Below are positions 26,044-34,197 of a stretch of 64,000 bases of DNA, in pieces. The position numbers were made by a program, and so were the translations under genes. The stretch comes from Alloprevotella tannerae (GTDB taxonomy: Bacteria; Bacteroidota; Bacteroidia; Bacteroidales; Bacteroidaceae). The stretch covers positions 1 through 64,000 of the forward strand of contig JABZGR010000009.1 of the NCBI GenBank assembly GCA_015259125.1. Reading direction: 5' to 3'. Position 1 is the stretch's first letter. Every line of letters starts with the position of its first letter. The notes under the pieces are model-generated. The model did not search any database and was not told where the DNA came from. It saw only the letters and a list, made by a program, of their open reading frames with translations.

Positions 26044-27045
26044 TTACTCGATAGCAGTCAAGCTGTTTAGCGAATAAACCAAAGCGCGCCACAAGGCGAA
26101 CAGTGGTAGTATTTCCAGGGTGCAAAGGTACAAAATAATATGGATTCCGGACATTTTATAGCCGGAAAAAATGTGGAAAGCCTTGTAAGTCAACAAGAGT
26201 TTGTTGATACTGAGCAGTACGAGGACGATCATGGGGAGGGCGCTGAAGGAGAGATCGAAATAGACGACCAGCAAGGCGAGCGGGAAGAAGGCGATGCCGA
26301 GCGAGAAGACCGAGAGCAAGTAGGTCTTGCGCCAAGTGGAGATGACGTCGTGGTCGAAGAAGACGTTGTTGATCAAATAGTAGAGGATGATTTTCATTAG
26401 ATAGAAGGCGGCAAAAATGCCGGAGGCCGCGAGCAAGATGGTATAGGGCGAGACGATGTTAAACACTTCCGGCAGGCGATTCTGTACGAAGTCAAACGTC
26501 AATATGCCGAGGATAAAGCAGGTCTGTAAGATGAGGAAGAGTTGGCCGTGGAGTTCCGTGTCGGTGCGCTCGGTGAACATATTTCGATGGTCGTAAGGGC
26601 GAAAGAAATGCTTGATACTGTTGGCCAGATATCGCCGCGAACGAGCAATCACCAAGACGCCGAGGAAGAAATCGAGGAGTAGGGCGATAGTGACATAATT
26701 GTCCGTGCGAAAGCGATAAGGAACAGGATCGCCCGCTATGCCTTGGTCGTGATAAGGCGCTATCTCGGTGTGAGCGCGCAGGCTGTCGTCGAAATCGCTA
26801 TGCAATAAAGCCTTTCCATAGAGCCCGCGAATCATCGTCGAATCAGAGTTGAAGAGTCCGGCTTTAGGGTCCGCCGGACGCACCGCCGGAGCGCCGACGA
26901 GTTGCGGCTCAGTATGCTCGACGTAGCCCGTATCCGCCTTGAGCGGCTCCATCTTGATGTGCGTATAGCGATGAGGTGCAGCCGTTGAGACCGCCCTTGC
27001 GGCGGTCTGACCTTGTTCTATTTGTAGACTGTCTTGCTGCACCAT
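26044..27045 (-). CDS. DUF4271 integral membrane protein
   Basis: 333 residues. Residues 1-115 are hydrophilic and probably disordered (several Pro, Thr, Asp); the rest contains about seven hydrophobic segments, among them NYVTIALLLDFFLGVLVIA, LFLILQTCFILGILTF, ILLAASGIFAAFYLMKIILY, YLLSVFSLGIAFFPLALLVV and ALPMIVLVLLSINKLLLTY. The function is unknown; the family is linked to hemD by position in Bacteroidetes. A small perfect hairpin (ACCGCC/GGCGGT) lies in its 5' coding part near 27000. Confidence 0.8.
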   Translation of the reverse strand: MVQQDSLQIEQGQTAARAVSTAAPHRYTHIKMEPLKADTGYVEHTEPQLVGAPAVRPADPKAGLFNSDSTMIRGLYGKALLHSDFDDSLRAHTEIAPYHDQGIAGDPVPYRFRTDNYVTIALLLDFFLGVLVIARSRRYLANSIKHFFRPYDHRNMFTERTDTELHGQLFLILQTCFILGILTFDFVQNRLPEVFNIVSPYTILLAASGIFAAFYLMKIILYYLINNVFFDHDVISTWRKTYLLSVFSLGIAFFPLALLVVYFDLSFSALPMIVLVLLSINKLLLTYKAFHIFSGYKMSGIHIILYLCTLEILPLFALWRALVYSLNSLTAIE

Positions 27046-27081
27046 ATTATATAGATGTATAGGTGGGGTGAGGAGGAGGGG

Positions 27082-27657
27082 TTAAGTGAGCGCGGCAAAC
27101 TTCTGTACGCGTTTGTCCCAAAGCGGCGTGGTTTCCGCCAGCAGGATGGCCTCTTCCGGTGTGGCTGCTACGCGCCAAATAGCTTTATGCCCCTCGCGCA
27201 TAAAGCGCTCGTCGGCCGCGCGGTCCAGTTGGGCCAACAGCGGATCATAATAGCCGCACGTATTGAGGATGATGATTGGCTTGAGGTAGAGGCCGAGTTG
27301 CTTCCACGTGATAATCTCCATCAATTCTTCGAGCGTGCCGACGCCGCCGGGCAGCGCGATGCAGGCATCCGATAAGTCGGCCAACTTCTCTTTGCGCTCG
27401 TGCATATCTGCCGTGATAAGGAGTGGCTGCGAAGGATGTTGCCAACCTTGCTCCACCATAAAGCGGGGAATAATGCCGAGTGCCTCTCCGCCGGCAGCGA
27501 GGCAGGCGTCGCACGAAGCGCCCATCAGGCCCATCCGTCCGGCGCCATTGATCAGCGTGTAACCCTTTGCGGCCAAAAGGCGGCCGAGGGCTTGTGCGTT
27601 GTCGATGTAGGCTTGGCCCAATTGTCCGCTGGAGGCTGCGTAAACTGTGATCTTCAT
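27082..27657 (-). CDS. LOG-family (TIGR00730) nucleotide phosphoribohydrolase
   Basis: 191 residues of the Rossmann-like lysine-decarboxylase-like/LOG family, which cleaves nucleoside 5'-monophosphates to base and ribose-5-phosphate (cytokinin-activating LOG is the model). Motifs: VYAASSGQLGQAYIDNA at the N-terminus, INGAGRMGLMGASCDACL, DMHERKEKLADLSDACIAL and the signature PGGVGTLEELMEIITWKQLG. The bacterial substrate is uncertain. It sits between metK and the DUF4271 gene on the same strand. Confidence 0.9.
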   Translation of the reverse strand: MKITVYAASSGQLGQAYIDNAQALGRLLAAKGYTLINGAGRMGLMGASCDACLAAGGEALGIIPRFMVEQGWQHPSQPLLITADMHERKEKLADLSDACIALPGGVGTLEELMEIITWKQLGLYLKPIIILNTCGYYDPLLAQLDRAADERFMREGHKAIWRVAATPEEAILLAETTPLWDKRVQKFAALT

Positions 27658-27677
27658 TCTTTTTTGATCTTGAAGTT

Positions 27678-27713
27678 CCGGCGAAGCATCAAGTGCGCTC
27701 GACGCTCCGCCGG
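27678..27713 (-). terminator. hairpin after metK
   Basis: CCGGCGAAGC (27678-27687) pairs with GCTCCGCCGG (27704-27713) with one mismatch. It lies 7 nt after the metK stop. The U-tract is poor (the T-run comes 15 nt later), so it may be an attenuating or protective hairpin. Confidence 0.45.
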
Positions 27714-27720
27714 CATATTG

Positions 27721-29013
27721 TCAGAGGCCGAAAGCGGCCTTTATTTTGTCAACGTAATCAAGTTTTTCCCAAGTAAAGAGTTCCACTTCGATCTGCTTGT
27801 CGGGTTGACCTTTACATTTGAAAGTCTTGGTTTTGAAGCGCGGCTGATGCCCCATATGTCCGTGATTAGCCGTTTCGGTATAAATAGGCGTGCGGAGCTT
27901 GAGGCGCTCCTCGATGGCGTAAGGACGCAGGTCGAAGAGTGTGCGCACCTTTTCTGCAATTTCGCCGTCCGACAAGGCTACGCGTCGTTTACCATAGGTG
28001 TTGACGTAGATGCTGATAGGCTCAGCGACGCCGATGGCATAACTCAACTGTACAAGAATTTCATCGGCAACGCCGGCTGCCACTAAGTTTTTCGCAATGT
28101 GGCGCGCTGCGTAGGCGGCGCTGCGGTCTACTTTCGAAGGGTCCTTGCCGGAGAATGCGCCGCCGCCGTGTGCGCCGCGTCCGCCATAGGTGTCGACGAT
28201 GATCTTGCGGCCCGTGAGTCCGGTATCGCCGTTAGGCCCGCCGATGACGAACTTTCCTGTCGGGTTGACTAAATATTTAATGTCGTCGGCGGCGAGCATT
28301 TGTTTGATTTCAGGCGTATGAACGCGCTCGGCAATGGTGCGCGGAATGAGTATTTCTATTACGTCGCGGCGAATACGGGCCAGCATCTGCTCGTCGGCTG
28401 CTTCCTGCGAACCGGCTTCGGCAGCGGTGATAAACTCATCGTGCTGCGTCGAAACGAGAATGGTATCAATGCCCACGGCGCGATCGTTGTCGTCGTAGCG
28501 CACCGTCACTTGACTCTTCGCATCGGGACGAAGATAAGTCATCTCCTTGCCCTCGCGGCGGATGCGTTCGAGCGTGATCATTAAATCCGTGGCCAAGGAT
28601 AGGGGCAGCGGCATATAATTGTCGGTCTCGTTGTTGGCATAGCCAAACATCATACCTTGGTCGCCGGCGCCTTGTTCTTCAGGCGACTGGCGGTCTACGC
28701 CGCGGTTAATGTCGTCGCTTTGCTCGTGGATGGCACTAAGAATGCCGCACGATTCGCTGTCAAACTTATAATCGGCTTTAGTGTAGCCAATGTGTGCCAC
28801 CGTATCGCGGACAATGGTCGTAAGGTCGGCCCAAGCGTTAGAACGCACCTCGCCGGCCACGATGACTTGCCCGGTCGTGACCATTGTCTCGCAAGCAACG
28901 CGGCTATGCGGGTCAAAAGCCAATAAATTGTCTAAGACGGCGTCTGAGATCTGGTCGGCCACTTTGTCCGGATGGCCTGCCGAAACTGATTCTGATGTGA
29001 ATAAATAACCCAT
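27721..29013 (-). CDS. metK: S-adenosylmethionine synthetase
   Basis: 430 residues; makes SAM from methionine and ATP as a tetramer. Motifs: GHPDKVADQISDAVLD (residues about 14-29), the ATP motif GAGDQGMMFGYA, and the P-loop-like GGRGAHGGGAFSGKDPSKVD. Compared with the E. coli enzyme it is longer by an insertion and a C-terminal stretch (HQPRFKTKTFKCKGQP... and LDYVDKIKAAFGL), as in other Bacteroidetes. It is preceded by a 190-nt leader containing a SAM-II-like riboswitch and a terminator, implying feedback by its product. Confidence 0.97.
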   Translation of the reverse strand: MGYLFTSESVSAGHPDKVADQISDAVLDNLLAFDPHSRVACETMVTTGQVIVAGEVRSNAWADLTTIVRDTVAHIGYTKADYKFDSESCGILSAIHEQSDDINRGVDRQSPEEQGAGDQGMMFGYANNETDNYMPLPLSLATDLMITLERIRREGKEMTYLRPDAKSQVTVRYDDNDRAVGIDTILVSTQHDEFITAAEAGSQEAADEQMLARIRRDVIEILIPRTIAERVHTPEIKQMLAADDIKYLVNPTGKFVIGGPNGDTGLTGRKIIVDTYGGRGAHGGGAFSGKDPSKVDRSAAYAARHIAKNLVAAGVADEILVQLSYAIGVAEPISIYVNTYGKRRVALSDGEIAEKVRTLFDLRPYAIEERLKLRTPIYTETANHGHMGHQPRFKTKTFKCKGQPDKQIEVELFTWEKLDYVDKIKAAFGL

Positions 29014-29075
29014 TTTCCTTCTTTGCTTTTGTAGTGAATAGAATGTTATAGGAACTTGGGGCTGATGTCGTTCTG

Positions 29076-29108
29076 AAAAAAATGAGCGCCTCCTCGGGAG
29101 TGGCGCCT
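29076..29108 (-). terminator. metK leader terminator
   Basis: On the minus strand GGCGCCACTCC, loop CGA, GGAGGCGC and then TCATTTTTTC. It lies between the SAM-II-like element and the metK ATG, the expected site for an expression platform controlled by attenuation. A second small hairpin GCTGC/GCAGC (about 29120-29136) lies between. Confidence 0.7.
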
Positions 29109-29143
29109 ACAAGTGTCGGGGCTGCTTCTTGGCAGCATTTCCC

Positions 29144-29197
29144 GGCATCGTTTTAGCATTTTTTCGAGAGGTTGCAAGCAGCCAAATCTGTCCTCTT
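29144..29197 (-). promoter_or_regulatory. SAM-II-like riboswitch upstream of metK
   Basis: On the minus strand a 54-nt element reads AGAGG, then GATTTGGCTGCTTGCAA, then CCTCT (P1 = AGAGG/CCTCT), an A-rich linker and TGCTAAAACGATGCC. The order GAUUU ... UUGCA ... closing P1 ... A-rich ... GCUAAAA is what I recall of the SAM-II (metA-type) H-pseudoknot, with GGC in the first loop able to pair with the terminal GCC. The length also fits. The position upstream of metK and a downstream terminator support a SAM sensor. Confidence 0.75.
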
Positions 29198-29213
29198 TTG
29201 CTTTTTTCAGCGG

Positions 29214-29244
29214 CAAAGTTACGGCTTATCCTGCGAAGTAGCAA
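29214..29244 (-). promoter_or_regulatory. metK promoter (TTG - 20 nt - TAACTTTG)
   Basis: On the minus strand TTG (29242-29244), 20 nt, TAACTTTG (29214-29221). The predicted start of transcription is just upstream of the SAM-II-like element. Confidence 0.78.
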
Positions 29245-29497
29245 ACAAACAACGGAAAAGCTTGTGAAAACTTATCTGCGCTTCCGCCGTGATGCTGACT
29301 CTTTTCGGAACATCTGATGGCTTAGCTCATTTATCGCCGCGGCTTTTTCTCACGGGCTAATGATCGGGCTTCGCACTATACGAAAGCGCGACTAACGGCG
29401 GCTTCTGCTCTGATAAAAGCTACAGCAAACTCAGTTTGCGCTTAGCCTTTTAAGTATAGATAAGTGTCTATTTCGCGCTCCGCTTGTTGAAACAACA

Positions 29498-29581
29498 GTT
29501 CCAAGTAAGCGGACAAAAATCCCCATAGGAGGAATTAAAATTCGCATAGGCGGAAATAAGTTCCCAACAAGTGGAGGTAAT
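29498..29581. repeat. degenerate 21-bp tandem array, 4 units
   Basis: Units of exactly 21 nt start at 29498, 29519, 29540 and 29561. Each has a CC(n)/GG(n) core (for example CCCCATAGGAGGA and CGCATAGGCGGAA) followed by an A-rich run. Period and layout match the arrays at 287 and 5770. The surrounding 29245-29885 has no supported gene. Confidence 0.55.
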
Positions 29582-29695
29582 GCTTTCTGCTTGCAGCGCC
29601 GCCGCTTTATTGTTTTGTAAATGTATGAGCCCTACTAAACGAAGAAAACGCAAAGGCAAAAAATATGCGGCAAGGCATCGGCGATAAAAATAAAT

Positions 29696-29765
29696 GTCGA
29701 GCGGAAATTTGAACTGCGCGAACCGAATAGTGTTTCGGTGTCGTTTTTTCAAATTTCCGCTCGAC
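29696..29765. repeat. perfect 18-bp inverted repeat (70-nt hairpin element)
   Basis: GTCGAGCGGAAATTTGAA (29696-29713) is exactly complementary to 29748-29765, with a 34-nt interior that contains a second dyad ACCGAA/TTCGGT. It lies downstream of rnc and has no U-tract after either arm, so it is not a normal terminator. Confidence 0.8.
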
Positions 29766-29885
29766 TTGTTAACGTTTTGCGGCGACTGTTGCGGCTGATC
29801 AAGGGGCGAGGGATGGTGCAGATCGGCCTGCTTGCCCATTGCGCCCTAAGTTTGCGTAGAAGCCAAGGCTTGCGCGGCGGTAAGT

Positions 29886-30740
29886 TTACCGCTCTGCAGG
29901 TCTGTCGATAAGAATCGAAGGCCCTGACATAGACGGCAAGGCGGCAAATTCCTCTGCCTCCATCGAGGTGCGCTTCTCTTTCGCCTCGAAGATGCTATCC
30001 TTAAATTTGACCTCACGCTTGAGTTTCGTTAAGGCCGCTTTGGCTGCCTTCTGCTGGCTTTCCTTTTTAGAGTAGCCGCTGCCTTTTCCGGCCTCCAAGC
30101 CTTCGAGGCGCACCGTCGTGTAGAAGACGGGGCCGTTGGAAGTATTATTCTCCGTGCGATCCAGTTTGAACTCGGCGCGCAATCGATTCTTTTGGCTCCA
30201 TTCCAAGAGTTTACTCTTAAAATTTTCTTCCTTTTTCGCCACAGCCTCTAAGTTGATGTGCACACCTAAGATGCGCTTGGCAAAGAAGCGGTAGGCCGCG
30301 CGGTAACCTCGGTCCAAATATAAGGCGCCAAAGAACGCTTCGAAAGCATTTCCGCCAATATTACTATTGTGCGAGGTCGCCCGCATCGAAGTGCGTAGCA
30401 GTTTTGAAATACCCGTCTTCTCCGCCAACTGATTCAGCGTGGCCCGCTGTACGATTTTGCTTCGCGTGCCGGTGAGAAAGCCCTCGCGCTTGCGCTCGAA
30501 GCGGCGGAAGACGATGTCGCTAACTACCATTTCCAACACGGCATCGCCCAGAAACTCTAAGCGTTCATTGTTGACCGTGCGCCCGTTGCGTCCTTTGTAT
30601 TCAGAAGAACTATGGGCGAAGGCAATGCGGTAATATTCGATGTCGTGCGGGTAGAAGCCGAGTATGTTGTAGACTTTGCGATAAAGCTCCTTGTCTTTGC
30701 GGAAAAGGAGCTTTATGCGGTCAATCCAATTCAGCATCAT
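29886..30740 (-). CDS. rnc: ribonuclease III
   Basis: 284 residues; cleaves double-stranded RNA, including rRNA precursors. The RNase III signature NERLEFLGDAVLEMVVSDIV lies near residue 65, and the second acidic block AFEAFFGALYLDRGY carries the catalytic Glu. A C-terminal double-stranded-RNA-binding domain (about residues 170-250) ends GSGYSKKESQQKAAKAAL; a 30-residue tail follows. The ATG at 30740 overlaps the fabF stop (ATGA), giving translational coupling; fabF-rnc order is common in Bacteroidales. Confidence 0.95.
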   Translation of the reverse strand: MMLNWIDRIKLLFRKDKELYRKVYNILGFYPHDIEYYRIAFAHSSSEYKGRNGRTVNNERLEFLGDAVLEMVVSDIVFRRFERKREGFLTGTRSKIVQRATLNQLAEKTGISKLLRTSMRATSHNSNIGGNAFEAFFGALYLDRGYRAAYRFFAKRILGVHINLEAVAKKEENFKSKLLEWSQKNRLRAEFKLDRTENNTSNGPVFYTTVRLEGLEAGKGSGYSKKESQQKAAKAALTKLKREVKFKDSIFEAKEKRTSMEAEEFAALPSMSGPSILIDRPAER

Positions 30741-32002
30741 TGAGCGACATACTTCTTCATAATGCAGCACGCATTATGGCCGCCGAAGCCGAACGTGTTG
30801 CTCAAAGCGGCGCGCACGGGGCGCTCTTGCGCTTTGTTAAAGGTGAAGTTGAGGTTGTAGTCGATCTCGGGATCGTTGTCGCCTTCTTCGTGGTTGATGG
30901 TCGGCGGCACGATGTCTTCTTTTACAGCCATTGCAGCTGCGATCGCTTCTACGCCGCCGGCAGCGCCGAGCAAGTGGCCCGTCATTGACTTTGTCGAGCT
31001 GATGTTGAGCTTATAGGCCGACTCACCAAAGACGTCGCGGATCGCTTTTACTTCGCTGATGTCGCCCACCGGCGTTGACGTTCCGTGCACATTGATGTAG
31101 TCAATTTCGTCAGGCTGCATGCCGGCATCTTTCAGTGCGCGCTTCATCACGAGCGTAGCGCCGAGTCCTTCCGGATGCGAAGCCGTAATGTGGTGCGCGT
31201 CAGCCGACATACCCACACCGGCCAGTTCGCAGATAATGTTTGCGCCGCGCGCCAAAGCGTGGTCGAGCGTCTCGAGTACGAGGCAAGCCGCTCCCTCGCC
31301 GATAACGAAACCATCGCGACTCGCCGAGAAAGGACGGCTGGCGTGCATCGGATCATCATTGCGCGTAGAGAGTGCGTGCATAGCGTTAAAGCCGCCTACA
31401 CCGGCCGGCCAGATGCCCGCCTCAGCGCCGCCCGTAACGATTGCGTTTGCCTTGCCTAAGCGCAGCAGGTTAAACGCATCGGCGATGGCATTCGTTGCAC
31501 TCGCGCAAGCTGAAGTTGTCGTATAGTTGGGCCCGTGAAAACCATAGTCGATAGCGATTTGTCCGGCAGCGATGTCGGCAATCATCTTCGGAATAAAGAA
31601 CGGATTAAACTTCGGGCCGTCTTCTTCGTGAAGTGCATAGTTTCCGGCCTCCACTTCAAACGTGTTGATACCGCCGATGCCTACGCCGAGGATCACGCCG
31701 ATCTCATTCTTATCGACCGTATCCAAGTCCATGCCGCTGTTTTCTACAGCTTCGCGCGCTGCGATCAGGGCAAATTGTTCGTAGAGGTCCATTTTGCGAG
31801 CCACTTTGCGGTCGATGTATTTCGTGACATCGAAATCTTTTACCTCGCAAGCAAACTGCGTCTTAAACTTTTCGGCATTAAAGTGCGTGATAGGGCCTGC
31901 GCCGCTCACGCCTTTCTTCATGTTTTCCCACGTCTCAGCCGCCGTGTGTCCAAGGGGCGTAATGGCGCCCACACCGGTGACTACAACTCTATTTAATTCC
32001 AT
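30737..32002 (-). CDS. fabF: 3-oxoacyl-[ACP] synthase II
   Basis: 421 residues; condenses malonyl-ACP with acyl-ACP in fatty-acid elongation. The Cys-His-His triad is visible: Cys in TTTSACASATNAIADA, His in INVHGTSTPVGD, His in STKSMTGHLLGAAGGVE. The start is the ATG at 32002 (MELNRVVVTGVGAITPLG), the family N-terminus, rather than the upstream in-frame start. It follows acpP after a 400-nt gap with strong hairpins and is coupled to rnc. Confidence 0.97.
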   Translation of the reverse strand: MELNRVVVTGVGAITPLGHTAAETWENMKKGVSGAGPITHFNAEKFKTQFACEVKDFDVTKYIDRKVARKMDLYEQFALIAAREAVENSGMDLDTVDKNEIGVILGVGIGGINTFEVEAGNYALHEEDGPKFNPFFIPKMIADIAAGQIAIDYGFHGPNYTTTSACASATNAIADAFNLLRLGKANAIVTGGAEAGIWPAGVGGFNAMHALSTRNDDPMHASRPFSASRDGFVIGEGAACLVLETLDHALARGANIICELAGVGMSADAHHITASHPEGLGATLVMKRALKDAGMQPDEIDYINVHGTSTPVGDISEVKAIRDVFGESAYKLNISSTKSMTGHLLGAAGGVEAIAAAMAVKEDIVPPTINHEEGDNDPEIDYNLNFTFNKAQERPVRAALSNTFGFGGHNACCIMKKYVAQ

Positions 32003-32124
32003 TGTCTGATTTTTGAAAATGTAAAAACCGCGCCGTGCTTTAAGCTTGGCGGGCATAAAGAACAAGTTAAGAAGAACACTTCTGTCGATGCTTCGATGAG
32101 AATGATGCTTCCGAGGCTGCCCCG

Positions 32125-32179
32125 GGATATTAAAGTGACCGGCGATGATCGACTTAGCGAGCCGATCACCTTAATGTCC
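32125..32179. other. long imperfect hairpin between acpP and fabF
   Basis: GGATATTAAAGTGACCGGC (32125-32143) pairs with GCCGATCACCTTAATGTCC (32161-32179). The three non-Watson-Crick positions are all transitions that leave G-U pairs on one strand. Outer GATGAGA/TCTCATC can extend it. Confidence 0.6.
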
Positions 32180-32319
32180 TCTCATCTTATGCTTCTCGCT
32201 GCGCCCGATGAGGCGCTCGGCGGTTGTGATGGCGGTGGCGGGCGGCGCTTGGCTTTGCAGTTGTGAAGCTCAAAGCCGGTCGGCGCCTGCAGCGTTGTCG
32301 GATTTCTCTGAAAAGCAGC

Positions 32320-32379
32320 AACGTTTAACGTCTTCAGGTCTCTCTCGCCGAAGCGAGCTGCCTGAAAACGTTAAACGTT
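32320..32379. other. three-tier hairpin downstream of acpP
   Basis: AACGTTTAACGT (32320-32331) is a perfect inverse of 32368-32379. Inside are CAGG/CCTG and CTCGC/GCGAG with a CGAA loop. It starts 22 nt after the acpP stop. There is no U-tract, so it looks like an mRNA 3'-end stabiliser or processing signal rather than a classic terminator. Confidence 0.65.
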
Positions 32380-32401
32380 ATCTTATGAAAGAAGCATACG
32401 C

Positions 32402-32638
32402 TTACTTCGTGTGCTCTTCGATATAAGCGATTGCGTCGCCAACGGTGCTGATCTTTTCTGCTTGATCATCGGGAATAGAGATCTTAAACTCTTTCTCGAA
32501 TTCCATGATCAATTCTACCGTGTCCAAAGAGTCTGCACCGAGGTCGTTAGCAAAGCTTGCTTCGGGCTTTACTTCTGCTTCGTCTACGCTGAGCTTATCT
32601 ACGATGATTGCTTTCACTTTGTCTGCTATTTCAGCCAT
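32402..32638 (-). CDS. acpP: acyl carrier protein
   Basis: 78 residues, acidic. It carries acyl chains on a 4'-phosphopantetheine attached to the serine of GADSLDTVELIMEFE (residue about 38). Normal length, complete. It has its own strong promoter 55 nt upstream and is followed by a structured region before fabF, which would allow the much higher ACP than FabF levels usual in bacteria. Confidence 0.97.
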   Translation of the reverse strand: MAEIADKVKAIIVDKLSVDEAEVKPEASFANDLGADSLDTVELIMEFEKEFKISIPDDQAEKISTVGDAIAYIEEHTK

Positions 32639-32692
32639 AATCGTGTATTATTTAGTTGTTAATAATAGAATTCGATTCGTTTGAATCGGCTG

Positions 32693-32723
32693 CAAAAGTA
32701 TACTTATCTCTTAAAACGGACAA
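32693..32723 (-). promoter_or_regulatory. acpP promoter (TTG - 20 nt - TACTTTTG)
   Basis: On the minus strand TTG (32721-32723; TTTG in full), 20 nt, TACTTTTG (32693-32700). The leader is about 50 nt. Confidence 0.78.
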
Positions 32724-32887
32724 ATCTTTTGCGAGAAAACTACTAAAAAGATGCACATTTTCAACTTTAGAGTGCAAATTCGGGGTCGACTTTGCAATTT
32801 GCAGGGCTTACTGCGCGTACGCAAAAGCAAGTTGGCCAAGCTTTTGGACTCGCTTTTCTTTGCTGCCGGCCGGTGATTTGACGCTAA

Positions 32888-32910
32888 GAGGCGGCCGTTG
32901 AGGCCGCCTC
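32888..32910 (-). terminator. hairpin after the GH53 gene
   Basis: GAGGCGGCC (32888-32896) and GGCCGCCTC (32902-32910) form a perfect 9-bp stem with a 5-nt loop, 33 nt after the galactanase stop. The U-tract is poor. Confidence 0.6.
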
Positions 32911-32943
32911 TCTTATAGTTGTATCCTTCGTAGGCTTTGTTTT

Positions 32944-34197
32944 TTAGCGGCGTAAGTATTTTTGGCCGCGCGTGATGTAAAAACCTTTGTCGGGTATCGC
33001 GATGCGGTGTCCGCTCAGGTCATATGCCACATCTTCGTCCACCTTTGTCGGCGCGATGGTCGGTCTTTCGAGTCCCGTGCTCGCCTCGCTGAAAGCTTCC
33101 ATGATAATGGTGGGCGAGCAAACCTTGTTGCGCTCCGTGAAGGCCCCCATATCGTAGCCGCCGTTATAGCCATTGGGCGCTTCGGGCTCCCAATAGAAGA
33201 CGCCGCGGCAGTCTGCATTTTCCGCCGCACGCCGTAGGAGCAAACTCAATCCGGCTTTGCCTTCCGCCGCACGCGTCACGTTGAAGCCCGTCTCCACAAT
33301 CATCGTCGGCACGCCAAAAGTGCGCCGCACGAAGGCTATGTTCTGCATGCAATGATCAATCGCCGCGCTGACATTCTGCTCATTATTATATTTGACCGCC
33401 GCATCCGGATAGAGCGACATCCCGACCATATCGAAGCGCGCCCCGTATTGCTTCAGTAAGTTGAGGTTCCATTTATATAAGTCTTGGTTAAAGCCATTGT
33501 CGAGGTGCACCAGGACGAGCGCATCGGCAAAGACGCTTTTCACGGCCGCGTAGCCGGCGTCGATGATGCCGGCATATTGCGCCGCCTGCTTCGATGCGCG
33601 GCCCACTTCCCACAGTAAGCCGTCGCTGGTCTCGTTGCCCACTTGCACCCACTTCGGACTCACGCCCGCCGCTTTCAGCGCTTGCAATACGCCGGTCGTA
33701 TGCAGCTTCACGTCTGCTAATATTTGCGCATACGTATGGTTTTTCCACGCGGCGGGGATGTATTGTTTACCCGGGTCGGCCCAACTGTCGCTGTAATGGA
33801 AGTCGATCAGCACGTCCATACCCAGTTTCTGCGCGCGCAGGGCTTTCTTGACCACGTCTTCCGTGCCGCAAAAACCATCTTGGGGGTTCACCCAGACGCG
33901 CAGGCGAATGGCCTGCAAGCCGAGTTCTTTCATCAGTGCGGTGCACTCCCGCGCTTCGCCGCGCGCATTGGCAAAACTGTAGCCCTTGGATTCCATTTCT
34001 GTTACCCAACTAATGTCTGCACCTTTGTAGAAGGCGGTTTCGCGCGCCCTTGCGTCGTCTTTGCATTCCTGCCGGTGCGTTTGCGGCGCCGCAGCGTAGA
34101 GTGGTGCGGCAAGCAGGAGGGCAATGCTGCCGACAACGATGCGGCGCAGCGTGCTTTGCGTGCGCTTCGTGTAGTCTTTGATGGTAAGTGTCGTCAT
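32944..34197 (-). CDS. GH53 endo-beta-1,4-galactanase (arabinogalactan hydrolase)
   Basis: 417 residues, exported (signal segment RRIVVGSIALLLAAPLYAAA after a basic N-terminus). The catalytic TIM barrel spans about residues 57-360: FYKGADISWVTEMESKGY at its start, LRVWVNP, IDFHYSDSWADPGKQ, the acid/base glutamate in WVQVGNETSDGLLW and the nucleophile in MIVETGFN. A 45-residue tail ends in YDLSGHRIAIPDKGFYITRG, the short C-terminal motif frequent on exported Bacteroidales proteins. It should cut beta-1,4-galactan side chains of pectin. No SusCD pair or other glycosidase is adjacent, so it is not in a visible polysaccharide-utilisation locus. Confidence 0.93.
   Translation of the reverse strand: MTTLTIKDYTKRTQSTLRRIVVGSIALLLAAPLYAAAPQTHRQECKDDARARETAFYKGADISWVTEMESKGYSFANARGEARECTALMKELGLQAIRLRVWVNPQDGFCGTEDVVKKALRAQKLGMDVLIDFHYSDSWADPGKQYIPAAWKNHTYAQILADVKLHTTGVLQALKAAGVSPKWVQVGNETSDGLLWEVGRASKQAAQYAGIIDAGYAAVKSVFADALVLVHLDNGFNQDLYKWNLNLLKQYGARFDMVGMSLYPDAAVKYNNEQNVSAAIDHCMQNIAFVRRTFGVPTMIVETGFNVTRAAEGKAGLSLLLRRAAENADCRGVFYWEPEAPNGYNGGYDMGAFTERNKVCSPTIIMEAFSEASTGLERPTIAPTKVDEDVAYDLSGHRIAIPDKGFYITRGQKYLRR

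Noticed and set aside
29468..29839. 123-codon minus-strand frame between metK and rnc
   Set aside because: It spans the 21-bp array and the perfect inverted repeat and has unlikely composition (many Asn, Cys, Gln); no start signals.
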